NCBI GenBank assembly: GCA_947034885.2
Contig: OX344753.2
Coordinates: 24,072,347 to 24,136,346 of the forward strand
Origin: Thuidium tamariscinum
Lineage: Eukaryota; Streptophyta; Bryopsida; Hypnales; Thuidiaceae
Length of the DNA: 64,000 bases
Reading direction: 5' to 3'
Positions 11,882-23,300 of this stretch are shown one piece after another. The first letter of the stretch is position 1; every line of letters begins with the position of its first letter. The notes under the pieces were generated by a model. That model did no database searches, was not told the origin of the DNA, and worked only from the letters and a program-made list of their open reading frames with translations. A program made the translations under genes and the position numbers.

Positions 11882-12465
11882 GCACAAATATGCTAATATT
11901 TAAGGAAGGATTCATGCGTAAGGGAGTAAAATCTCCTTTGGTTTGCCAATCAAAATGTATAAAATTAGATTAGCCCAAGCATAGTAGAAAAGTGTCAATT
12001 TTAGGTTTTCATATTAATTTGATGGCAAAAACAAAAAGAAGGTTGTTTTTGAGTCAATTTGTTAGAAAGCAATACAATTTTTTTATAAAGAATAATTGTT
12101 GAGAGATTCTTTCTTTTTCATTGGATAAAATTGCAAAATGCTACCAAATTTTGGAACGATATTGATCTATTTTGAATGAAATTTCACTCTTCTAGATGAA
12201 TAAACAATATTTCATCTATACATTAAAAATTTCATTCATTTTGTAGATGTAAAAAGCTTCATCACTTTATAAAAAAATATTGAAATTTGGTTGCTTTAAC
12301 AATTAGGTTGCTTCACTTCATCAAAGTTACTCCCTTTGTTTCTCTAAAAATCTCCAAACACCTTCCCTGTTACAGATTAAGTGTATTTTTTAGTCTTTGT
12401 GCTAGTAATACATGCATTTGAGAACCAAGAACCCAACCCTAGATCTATGCAAAATCTCTACAATA
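11882..12465. other. AT-rich intergenic DNA
   Basis: No gene or defined repeat was seen. Confidence 0.5.
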
Positions 12466-12745
12466 GGTTAGGTGCCATGATATAAATGTTTTTCAATTAT
12501 TGTACAAGAATGCACTACTTTGAAATTAGGTATTTGTTGTAGTTGTGACTCAAGAACCTCCATGTGTACAAATAGAAATATTTTTAGAAATATTTGTTGA
12601 CTTTCATAATTCATGGAGTAACTTTCTTGATGTAAGGCAATCTAATTGTTTAGGCAATCTATTTCGTGTAGGTCCAAAGTAGTGCATTCTTGTATAGTAT
12701 TGATAAATATTTATGTTGTGGCAAATGGCAAGAAATCGGTATAGA
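12466..12745. mobile_element. Fold-back MITE
   Basis: GTACAAGAATGCACTACTTTG-type sequence near 12503-12523 is mirrored by CAAAGTAGTGCATTCTTGTA near 12672-12691. The outer flanks keep a weaker inverted match (ATAAATGTTTTTCAATTA against the complement of TTGATAAATATTTAT), giving imperfect arms of about 60 bp around a ~150-bp centre. No target duplication was identified. Confidence 0.5.
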
Positions 12746-13600
12746 GCAACCTAATTTCATACGGACTCCGCTTATTTTGTGCTCTGTAATGAAGTTTCCT
12801 TTCTGCACTGCCTAAAATAATTTATTTTTTTTAAACAAGAAAACAAAAACTGCATCAGAACAAGCCAAGGTGCGCTGACTTGGGGTCCAGAGTCCAGACG
12901 GCAGTGGAAGTTGACGGATCTCCCCGAATGCAGGATCTCCGTCGCTCCGATTGGAAATTTACAATTCACGATTCACGACCGCTTCAGTTCGTTGCACGTC
13001 ACACTTCCCGTTTCACGTCGGCGGGCCGGTCCTTCGGCATCTGACACAAGGGAAGGCTTTTACTTCCGGCGTAGCAAACTCACCGATCACCGATGTACTG
13101 TTTTGCACAGGAAAACTATTTAAAAACTCGTTGACCTTGGAGTCCGTCCGTCCGTCCGAACAGGCAAGTGGGGAAGCACAGTGATGGCACTGTTCAGGAC
13201 CCCTCCGTCGTCCAGTTGGAAGTCCCCACTCAGGCACTCACCCTTGATGACGGAGAAGGTTCACGAAATCACAAACTGCTGAGCGTCCCCGAACCCCAGC
13301 ATTGCGCAAGCAGCGCAACTTTGAGGGAGATCGACTGGCTCATGGCAGCTTTCGATTCTATTGCGGGGGAGAATCGGAATCCGAGCGCGCATCGGGAGCT
13401 TTTTGGCAAAGGCAAACTGTATGGCCGCATCTGACTGACACCCCAGCCAGACTTGGTTTCGTTGTTTGGGGAGGGGAATTCGGTACCTTCATCAGTTCCC
13501 GCAGTGGAGTGACGGAGTTTGTCTCGTTCATTCAGTGATGAGTTTGGCCTGGCTGTATAAAGCAACGCGGCATTCATTACGGGTAGTAGTCAGACCTTCT
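12746..13600. other. GC-rich island without a supported gene
   Basis: An abrupt 850-bp island of higher GC content with a GTCC tetranucleotide run (13142-13157). It has overlapping open frames of 60-102 codons on both strands, none with a recognisable domain or credible splice partner. It could be a 5' exon or promoter of a gene that has been broken, or a non-coding transcript. Confidence 0.4.
13554..13560 (+). promoter_or_regulatory. TATA-like box at the right edge of the island
   Basis: TATAAAG lies in a GC-rich context (CTGTATAAAGCAACGCGG) reading rightward, with a plausible start site about 30 bp downstream. No credible coding region follows, because the next 3 kb are AT-rich. Chance occurrence is possible. 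Confidence 0.3.
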
Positions 13601-16439
13601 TCACTTCTCCCCAGAAGTGCATCTCCTCATTAGCAAATCTGACGCTTTCCTTAGGGAATATACTTGTTTTTGTGAAGCATTTTGTGAAGAAGTGGGTGTG
13701 AAGATGAGTTCGCAAAGTGATGTTTTCATTTGGTTGCTCCATGGTTTCACCCAACTCTATTGTCAACTTCACCGTGTTCAATGTCTTCTTTGGTAGAGCT
13801 TGATGAAATTGATTCTTCTAATATTGAATCTCCATTCTTGTGACTCCAAACAAGGGGGTCACACCTTCTCCACCTAGCACTAGTCTCCATTGGCCCCTAT
13901 TTCCCAAGATCACTTTTTCAGCCTCCTGATAAGTTCAGAGTGATGAAGAAGGTGTAACCTTCCTTATTGCCAAAGGGTTGGAGGAAGGGGGAGGCTTACT
14001 AAAAAAATTGCATTTGTGGGAAAACTATTAGAATCAAGATTTTACAAACAATGATCTTGAAAGGAATGATAACAGTAGGGGAGCCAAATTTCTATAACTT
14101 ATAGGAAGAGCATCCACACTCTTATACACCAAATTGAATTCGTACTCAAAAGTCGTTTTTAAAACAAAAATCCTTGTTTGTTCATGAATCCTCAAAGGGG
14201 ATGGGACACTTCAAAGAATCAAAGCTTGACCACTCATTGTCAAAAATGTAGGAATTGTCTTCAAAGTAGAACTTTAGACTTCACTTGGATCTAATAGAAT
14301 AACTTTTTCTAATAACCTTTGAACTAAGAAAATGGTTGGAAAATTGAGATAAATTTTACCTACAAAAATCCATTTGTAATTTTGAGCCATCCAAAAAACA
14401 TTTTGGACAAAATTGAGGGTAGATGTTTGAAAATGTCAAAGAAAATGTCCCTTCCAACCCTTCTTTGAATTTTATTTGTAACTTTTATTTGAAAATCTCA
14501 AATAAGTTTTTGAAGATGAAATTTATTGTAAGTTTTCACAATAACCTAATTCAAAGTTTTTGAAAAAATGATTCTAGACTACCTAAATGAGGTCTAAAAT
14601 TCCACTATGAACACAATTTCTTCTTTTGACCTAACTATGAGTGAATGAAGACTTAAACTCCTACTAATCCTCACTTATATATCCCATATAGGTTGTTTTA
14701 CCTCCTATCACCCCATTTGTATCAAAAAATTGTCTTTTCATGCATCTTTAAACATTGACAATAAATGGCTCTTGAAGCTACATGAGATAGTTATCAAATA
14801 TTTTTTATTATTTAGAATTCAAGGCCAAATCTTGAACATGAGATTTGGTTCTAACTAGCTATACCATCAAGATACTTAGTTAGGATTTAGCTTAACCTTA
14901 TTTGTAATGGAAGCTTATTTATCATGGAGAAAGGATGGAAAACCATTGTTTCTTATTCAAAAGCAGTTCATTTCTTATAATCCTAGTTTTTTTGTTTGGT
15001 TATTCAACCTAAAAAGATTGAAATGTAGCTAGTAATTTAATAATTTCACTTGGTTGATTTTACACTAGCCATCATATTTCCTTGTTTATTGTCCCTCACC
15101 CTTGCTCATCATATACGACCTACAAATAGTGAAGGGACCTCTCATCAAGTAAATAAAGGACAGAGCAATTCAACCTAGGATGAATAGTAATTTCAAGGGC
15201 CATTCTTTTACACCTTAAGACTGAGTGTAAAGAGAAGAAGGTAGAATAGCCTATTGTAGTCAAATGATCCTATTGTAAGCACCTAGGAAATGATTCACTA
15301 CAATTTTTTTCAATAAGTTTTATTTGGGTTGCAATCAATGTCTTATCTCATAGTAATGGAGTGATTACTAACTTCTTTATTAACTTCTAGCTTTTTAGTG
15401 TAAATTTATTGTAAGATGTTATTTTTTAAAACTTGTTTAAAAAAACATTTTGATTGTTTTAGGTAAGTAAGATGAGCACTATCCATTAATCCTATTTTTG
15501 ATGGTCCAAGGGTAGTCTAGAGACTCTCTTAATCATAACAAGTAAAAATCTTCAAAAGTTTGTAGTAAATTCAAACTTTGTCAAAAAATTCCAAGGTACA
15601 AGAAGAAGATCAAGCACCATGTGAAGGGGTTACTAGGAGAGAAGCTAGATTAGCTTACAAAGTGGTTTTACATTTATTGTCACCAAATGAGGGAAAAAAT
15701 CATGCAATAACTATGGAATTTTTTCCCCTTGTCCATGGCATTATTGAAGAAATTATTAGGGATTGGAACTTATGCTATAGCCATATTATTTACTTTAATT
15801 GAATATGCCTTTTAGATACTTAGAATAATACAATAGCATTCCATCATGTATAAAGAACCTTAGAATGGTGCACGAATGAGTTAGGCAAGTGAGTTCAATT
15901 TTATGAAAAGATAAGAAGTCAGTCCTCATTATTTCTACATATGCAATGCCAAGTTAATTTTGTGGTAATTTTCAGTGGTATTAGTTTCTCCTTATAATGG
16001 ATCAACTTAAGACAACATTCAAATATCTCCTATGTATCTCATGTTTACAACATACATGCTTCGAGGAGGAGGGCAATGAGTGATAGGAGTAGCAGTTGAC
16101 ATGCGAGCAAATGATAGAGTGCTTGGAAAAAAAAGATTAAAATTAAAATTTATTTTTTTATACTATAGGATATAGAAATGGCGGTACTTGTCTTCAAAGT
16201 ACTATAGGGTATTGAAAAGTAGTTCCCATTAGCAAAAATTAGGTCTAAGATAGCCCCCTTTATATTCTTTTTTTTCACCAAAGTCCTAATTAGGATTGCC
16301 TTGTGAATGGCATATTTCAATTGTTCAATACAGTAGTGTACAATAATAAATTCCAAGACATTTGTTGGCTTCCAATGGCCATTAGATTGGTGATTTGGTG
16401 GCTTAACCCTTCACCATCCGAGGGAACCAAAAGTGTCCT
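13601..16439. other. AT-rich intergenic DNA
   Basis: About 2.8 kb without a supported gene. A 74-codon frame at 15578-15802 has no recognisable family. No tandem array or terminal repeat was seen. Confidence 0.55.
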
Positions 16440-17740
16440 CATACAATCTAGGAGTCAACTTCAAAGTGCTGCAACTTTTGCATCCAATGTTTAAATTCAA
16501 TAAAACTTGTTGGATAAGTTATGCATTATAGTCTAGTTTTTTTGGTAAAACTTTCAGATCTATCCAAGATGTACTGAGTTTTTGAAATCCATTCAAATTT
16601 TTCATGTTCAATTTGAGTTCACTACATTGCATTAAGATGGCTGGGTAAATGCAAGAAAGACTTGTACTATTTGGCGTCACACTTTGAGTGATGGAATTGT
16701 CATGTATTATAACTTTTGAAGCATCAACTCTTTGAGCTTGAAATTTTTATTGGAGATGGATAACTTAATAGTAATCAAAACCCTTATTTTTTTTAAATTT
16801 AAAAAATTATTTTATATTTTAATTTTAATGTAGCTAATTTGTCACATTTTGTGGTTTAGGGGGTTTTAGTACTGGGGAGTACTTAAAATAAATGATTTAG
16901 AGCTGAGATTTCTAGGGTCTATTCCTACACTAGATAGGCATGTTTTTGCAAAAGGAAATTTAAAAAAATAATTATTCTCTTTCCTCTACATGTGTGCTAA
17001 TAGGCCTCCCTTGCGTGCACATTTTTGAACAATCAAGATGGTTTTTAGATCACTGTTTTGGTGAAATATCTTCACCATAAAGTCTTCCCAAGTGGCCGAT
17101 TTTTAGTTTTAAGAAAAATGACTTTCCCTGTTTTTTACAAATTAAAATGTGAAACTATAGTGAAAGTTACAATTTTCATGAAATTCTGCATTTTTCTAGT
17201 TCTCCTACTTAGAGAATCTTTCTATGCTTTTCCTTCCTAGGGTACCTTCTTCTTAAAAGTATATAAATCAAACATATTTTTCACTTTAAGAAAAATTGAT
17301 TTACTAATTATATAGTACTTCCAAGGAAAAAAATGAATACCCCGCAAAATGTTGCACTTTTCGGTAGGTCTTTCTTGCAATGACCTAGCTGCATCTTTGG
17401 GGCCTTGTATCTTTTTCATCAAATGTTGGATTTTAATAAAAATTTGTTGGGTTTTGTTCCCCATAAAGTCTATTTATTGTGGTAAAATTTTCATGTCAAT
17501 CTATGTTGTTTGGAATGCTTGGGAGCAATTCAAAGTTCAAAATCCAGACATTTTTGCATTGTAGTGAACTTTGTTTGCTTATAACTTCTTCAAACAGGGT
17601 TTGTTTTCAATAATTTTTGTTGGAAAAGTTGTGCATAGTAGTATAGTTCTTGTGGTAAAAAACTTGTTCAATCCAAGAAGTAATGACTAATTGAGATGCA
17701 TTTTAGTAGAGGTAGGTTCAACCATAGATGTTTTTTTGCT
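16440..17740 (+). repeat. Degenerate ~185-bp tandem repeat, interrupted by a MITE
   Basis: Three related blocks with the order AATAAAACTTGTTGG, then CATTATAGTCTA or similar, then GGTAAAA, then ATCCAAGA start near 16499, 17437 and 17617. The last two are about 182 bp apart. The first two are about 190 bp apart once the insertion at 16643-17386 is removed. The units have diverged considerably. Confidence 0.5.
16643..17386. mobile_element. 4-bp-TSD element, family A copy 3
   Basis: A 744-bp copy aligning with 4580-5306 along its length (shared blocks include TTTGGCGTCACA, CTTGAAATTTTTATTG, CCTTCCTAGGG and ACCTTCTTCTTAAA). The ends are GGGTAAATGCAAGAAAGAC and the complement of GGTCATTGCAAGAAAGACC. 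The flanks are GGCT and AGCT, a 4-bp target duplication with one mismatch. Non-coding. Confidence 0.68.
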
Positions 17741-18254
17741 ACTTTTTTCATTGTTTTCTGACATTTCAAAACAATTTTGCAAACGCAATGAGTCAATTGA
17801 ATGATTTTTTCCCAACACTTTGTAGTTTTAAGTTTTTTCATTTGAGAAGGTTTAGAAATTGAATTTCACCTTCAAATGTGTTTTTAGGATAATTTCAACA
17901 TATTTTTTCAACACTAAAACATTATAATCTTTTAATCTATTTAATCAAATGACCCCAAATTTGATTTACACCATCTACAACATGCACACTACAAAATTGT
18001 ATGGTTGAGATTTTCATACCTTACTCACATTTAGACTTATAACACTTGAAAAGCAAGGTTGTTTTTTGACATGATTAGGCCTTAGGCAGTGAAGGGTTAA
18101 CTTAGTGTTCAGGACCTGTGGTAATTATATGTAATTGATAGAATGAGGGAATTGCATTTTCTTCATTTGTGAAAGATTACAATTGATTTTTGGGTGTAGG
18201 TGAATTATAATAGTGTACGATTGGCTTTAGTTGTACAAGCTCAGTTTTGTTAGT
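17741..18254. other. AT-rich intergenic DNA
   Basis: No gene or clear repeat was seen. Confidence 0.5.
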
Positions 18255-18405
18255 GGGTGATTGCAAAAAACACTTAATGTGTTTTATCGCACCTTAGTTT
18301 TTGATTTGTTTTTTGCCCATAAGTTTTGTGCTCTAGCTCCAAATGATTCAAAATTTATAGAAAAGCTACTTGTAACCATAATTGAGTTATTTGTAAAGTA
18401 CCCTA
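18255..18405 (+). mobile_element. Truncated family A copy 4 (left end only)
   Basis: It starts GGGTGATTGCAAAAAACACTT and matches the first ~150 bp of the element at 11155-11877, including a TGTTTTTTGCCCATAA block. The match then fades and no right terminus is found. It is a broken copy. Confidence 0.6.
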
Positions 18406-18769
18406 AACTAGGGTTTGAACCCATGAGTTTTGTGAAAAAGCCGGTTGACTTAAAAAAGTCGAAATGAAAGTGGGTATGAAACTTATTTTTCCATCAAAAT
18501 GGTGCCTAAAAAAGTTTGGTCCCCACTTTTGAATATAAAAAATGGTGGCTTTTCAACAACAATTGTTACCCTTTCGACCCCAACTCCACTTTGAAACATG
18601 CTTCCTTATACCAAATTGGGTTCTACTTTCCCTAAATTTTAGGGATGGAAGCCCCTCTCGGACATTCTTCCCTATTTAGACAAAATACATCTTTATAAGA
18701 ATTCTATATGGAGCACTACTTGGTGAAGATGTACAATAATCCCCAAATTGGCTAAAACTAGTTGAATTT
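18406..18769. other. AT-rich intergenic DNA
   Basis: No supported gene. The short frame at 18261-18467 lies mostly within the truncated transposon. Confidence 0.5.
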
Positions 18770-19078
18770 CTACCCAAAAAATCCTTACACTTCTAGAACA
18801 ATGAAAAAGAGGGCCTTCAATCAAGACATTTTAACCAAAACTTCTACAATCAATAGAATTTGATAGCCAATTTGCAACTTGCTCCACAATGGAAGTAGCA
18901 TCTATTTAATCAATTTTCTGTTGTAGTATTCCCAATAATCCTTCACAACTTGCAAGATCCTTTCTTTTCTAATTTTTATTGATCCTTCTCACTCCCAAGG
19001 TAGCCAAAATTGATGCTTGTTTCTTTTGAAGGTAGCATATTGCACTAAATTCAATAAACTAGTTCTGGGATCACTGAT
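18770..19078 (-). repeat. Dispersed repeat, family C copy 1
   Basis: The complement of this segment aligns with 40374-40700. Shared blocks are ATCAGTGATCCCAGAACTAG, GCATCAATTTTGGCTA, TTAGAAAAGAAAGGAT and TTGGCTATCAAATTCTATTG. The defined end ATCAGTG falls within three bases of the start of the GC-richer flank of the JmjC gene. Confidence 0.65.
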
Positions 19079-19080
19079 AC

Positions 19081-20350
19081 ACAGAGATTGCAATTGCGAC
19101 CAGAACTGGGGCTGAGGGGCGAATTGCCTATGATCCTGCGATTCCTGTTGAGGGTGGCACGCACTTCAACCACTTGTGTCGGTAACATCTTCGAATGTAG
19201 AAATCCACCGACGAAACCAGCGGTGATCTTTCATCTAGGCTTGCCAATGACCGAGAACCCATAAATAATCAAAGGATGACAGTACATCAAATTCTAAACC
19301 TCAACCCTTCCACAAGCAAATGACTGATTGGCAGGTCAAATTCAGACATCAAAGAAGAACCAGACGGAGACGACAGACAATCTCGTAACTAAGTAACTAA
19401 GTAACTAAGTTACAACAATTGCCTGGTGACAAAAGGTTTGCCAAACTGTATGAGTCATCACATTCCTACGATCCCAAGTGAGTATCGTAACACAAAAAGC
19501 GTGTCCGAGATTCTGTACAAACCCTCCGGCACTGCAAAAGTTGCAAAAGTTGCAGACCTGAAATCTGTGTCTGTTTCTATAAGTTGAAACTTCAAGTTTG
19601 TAAGGCAAGGAGTTAGATAGGACAGGAGCCAAACCATCACCCAAGATCTTGCAGGGTGTTCAACACCTCCAGGACAACACAGATTGCTCGCCACTACACT
19701 AGTCTGCTTCCTAACCTCCAACTACCATCTGAGTGTCTTCCACAAAAAAACTCTGCAAGGTTGGACCAGCGGTGGGATGAGATTTCCGGGTCTGCAGATC
19801 GAGAGAAGCAGAGATTCTCTAACAGGTTCCTCCGCATCTGCTTTCAGACGTAATTATGCCATTGCTCAAAAAGCACTGCGAAGCACGAATGCTTCAGCTA
19901 CATAAAGGTGACGATCAATGTCATCCACCTACAAAGAAACTGGACATACTAGAAATGTCTTTGGTTCTTTTTCCTCTTGTTGGTAGCCCGTTTGTTTACT
20001 TTCTCTTCTGGTTCGCTTTCTCTGCAAAAGACATGAGATGCAAGAACGCTTAGAACAGGCCCACTACGAAATGGAGTAGTCCCCCACCCTCAAAGCAGTT
20101 GAATTGATTCTGTCGTCTTTCCTACAGAAAAGCGTAGATAAGGAGGAGAATGTTATTGACATGTACATAATGTTAACCCGTAAGTGCTCAACTGGCAAAT
20201 TAGTCGCCTCCATATCTACAGGAGTTCGAAATACATCGAAACAAAAGGAGTTGAAATAAATTCCAGAAAGATTCGAGGAAGAAAAGAATATGCATCAATA
20301 GAAAAGAAGAAATCATGTCCTCATTTAGTCACGGGTTTTGAACAGAGTAC
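19081..20350 (-). other. 3' flank and probable 3' UTR of the JmjC gene
   Basis: A 1.27-kb mixed-composition stretch after the JmjC stop codon. Open frames of up to 88 codons on both strands show no family features. It ends sharply at the AT-rich repeat to the left. The coding exon 10 end looks like a splice donor (see gene entry), so an intron in the 3' UTR or an alternative last exon could lie here. Confidence 0.4.
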
Positions 20351-23300
20351 TTACATAGGTTTCCCTTTCAGGAACGAGACAGCTTCCCGAGCAGCGTACA
20401 CTATCATCTTTCTCACCTAAAAATGCAAACAAGAGAGATCAGCTCTCCTGAAAATTCTCACTGCCATGCACAATTCCCACAAGAGGAAATTCAAGGATAG
20501 CTGCAGAATGCTGTACATGCTAACATACCTCCAGCTTGTCCTCTCTCGCCCGATGATCCATTGGAAGCAAACGGAATTCATTCGTTAATCGCACACATTC
20601 CAGGACATTCTCTGGAGAAACGAAGTCCATAGCAACCTTGATACAGGACTGCATCAACACAATCACAACAAAATAAGTTTAACTCATTGCCTTGACGCGA
20701 ATCAATAAAACGAGTGCTTGTTTAAAAGCAAATTTCATGTTAAAGCTAGAAGTACCTTCAAGTTGCGAACTTGATGTGGGCAACCAGCTGGAATGAACAC
20801 TGCATCTTGTTCATCCTGTTCAAATGTCCACGCTTCCACTCCTGCACATACCAGGAAAGATACATTCATAAAAATTGGTCACAGAAAAGTGACATTTGGA
20901 AAAACAGCCCCTATGAAGACTAATTCAGTGATGTGCATCGAGAACAGGCTCAAATGGCCTTTAGTTGTGTAAAGAGCATGCTATACTCTAAACAATAGCA
21001 CATTACGTGATATAGACGGATCCATGCAAATTATACATGATACATGATACATGATATGCATGCATTAAGGTTAACAAAAGGACCAAAGTGATGAATATAA
21101 GACACGGCCCCACTTATTGAAAAGGTACACAATAAAAATAAATACTCACCAAATTCTTCCTTCAATTTTTTCTTGTGATCCTCATCAAGGAAAAAGGATT
21201 GATCATGGATTGGGTGAGCAACCTGCGCATGAGCGACGGTATAAACACACAGAAAAAAAAATCCGCAATATGAAACAGAGTGTTTAAAACTTACCCTGCT
21301 GAAAGTGGCCAGCAGATTGAATGATTATAAAAAAAAACATTAATGAAGAACAGCAGTAAGAAGAGTCTTACGGAATCAACAGGTAAGTCACCATAATGCC
21401 GGAACTCTGAAACATGTTTGATCAAATATTCCTGTAGCTTGGGTACATCTTCTCGCCTAAAGATATCCCATAAGGCCCCGCCGTATCCCGAGACAACAGA
21501 TGCTCCATTAGCACCCGTGCCAACTGTAGCATTCTCGTTGCTCTTCCTTGCTTCACCATCTCTCTCACCACCGTTTGTATCGACCACGGCATCATCAGAA
21601 TGATCGGCGGCAGGGTCACTAACTTCAGCAACCTTTGCTTCTGAAGCTGTTCTAGCAAGAAATTCTCTCAACTGTTTTTCTGCTTCTTTTCTGTAGTCTT
21701 CACGTTTTCTAAGAATATCCCTTCTATGACCCTTCGAAATTTTGATTTCTTTGGAGTGTGTTAACACGTTCACCTGCCCCAAGTAACAGGGTCAGACCCA
21801 CATATCAGCAAGCTTTCCCGTTTCACCCAAAGAAATTCTGAAAAGAAAAATCTCAAAACGTAAATTGCTAAACTGCAATGAAAACAACATTAGCAAAAGA
21901 TCACATACCGCATCTGACATGTCGCAGTGCAATTTAGTCACCGAATCCCCCAGAGAAAGCTCCTCACGAAGACCGTACGCAATGTATGTTTTGGGGCCGA
22001 GATCTGGTTTCACACATTCTTTGGGAAGCTTCGTCCCGAGGTTGAGGATGCCAATTCTTGGATCTGTATAATCTCGGAAAGGTAGAGAGGCAAGAAATTC
22101 ACCTCCGTGGCGTGGAAGCCGCTCTTCGAAATGAGCAGATTGTGGCCAATCTTTTAGCTTAAACATAGTAGGCCACCCTTGCTTATCAAAACATCCTTTC
22201 TCGTAGCCTGTAAAGAACTCGTGAATATTCAACTCTACCTGCACACAGCAATTTAAGATTTTCATAAGCAAATCCCCTCCAAACAACTACTCTAGCACGA
22301 GTAAAAGACGGAAAAAAAAAACTTAGAAAAAAAAATTCAATGCTTAGAAATCGCATGGGCCTGACCTCGCTCCAGTCTGAACAATCGATTGCACGGACAG
22401 ATTTGCTGTCATCTTTAACTCTGCCTCGAGTTGTTTCCCTAAGAGCTCGCCACATCGTCAGAGGCTCCCAACTCAAGCCACTGGCACCCTCCATCACATT
22501 ACGCACAATAACCGGCTGCCCAAGACTCCAATGCTTTTGGAAATGTGATAAGCCCTCTTTCTCAGTCTCTTGCAGAGTTGGACAGTAAAGATAATTCTCT
22601 CTACTATCTGCCCGATGAGCAGTCAATCGCTTAGAAGCATTCTTGGTGTCACTTGCGCAGTCAGAGCATGGACTGTCCTCTTTCTTGGCCTCTTTATAAC
22701 CCTTGAGCTGCGATTCCACTCCCTTAATCAACTGGCTAACAAAGTTGTGCTCAAAAAGAGACTTCAGTCTTAGTGTGTGACACCCACAACCCCCCCGTTT
22801 TTTGGGAGGACAGGGAATGTCTCCATTTTCACGTAGGGTCCATGGTGGAAGAACGGTAGGCTCGAGTGAAAAAACCCCAGCAGTACTTGCAGACTCAGCT
22901 TGAGCCTCCTCCCCAGCACCTTGCTGAGCTGATTCATCTGCAGTTTCTTTACTCTCTCCAGGCTCTGCTTCCTCTGCTTTGGGGTTTAATGGAGCGCTTG
23001 GGTTCAACTCGGCCGGATCTTTAATCACTTCAGCACCCTCTAGTGTTGACTCACTTGCTGCATGTTCGCTACCATTGGATTCCAATTTTTCCGCCTCAGG
23101 GTTCGTCTTGGTGCTTGGATTTGAGACTTCCTCCTTGACCTTCAGCTTCTCTAGCTCTGCCTTTGGCTCTGGCTCCATCGATTCAGGTTCACTGGGTTCC
23201 TTCGCTACAGAATCTCGGGAAGCGTTTTCATCTCCAAGAATGCTCACAACCTCTTCTTTTGGAGATTTCTCAGAAGACACCGCCTCATCTGCTGCCACAT

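Noticed and set aside
18410-18430. GGGTTTGAACCC considered as a tRNA T-arm or retrotransposon primer site
   Set aside because: No cloverleaf, acceptor stem or flanking LTR could be found.
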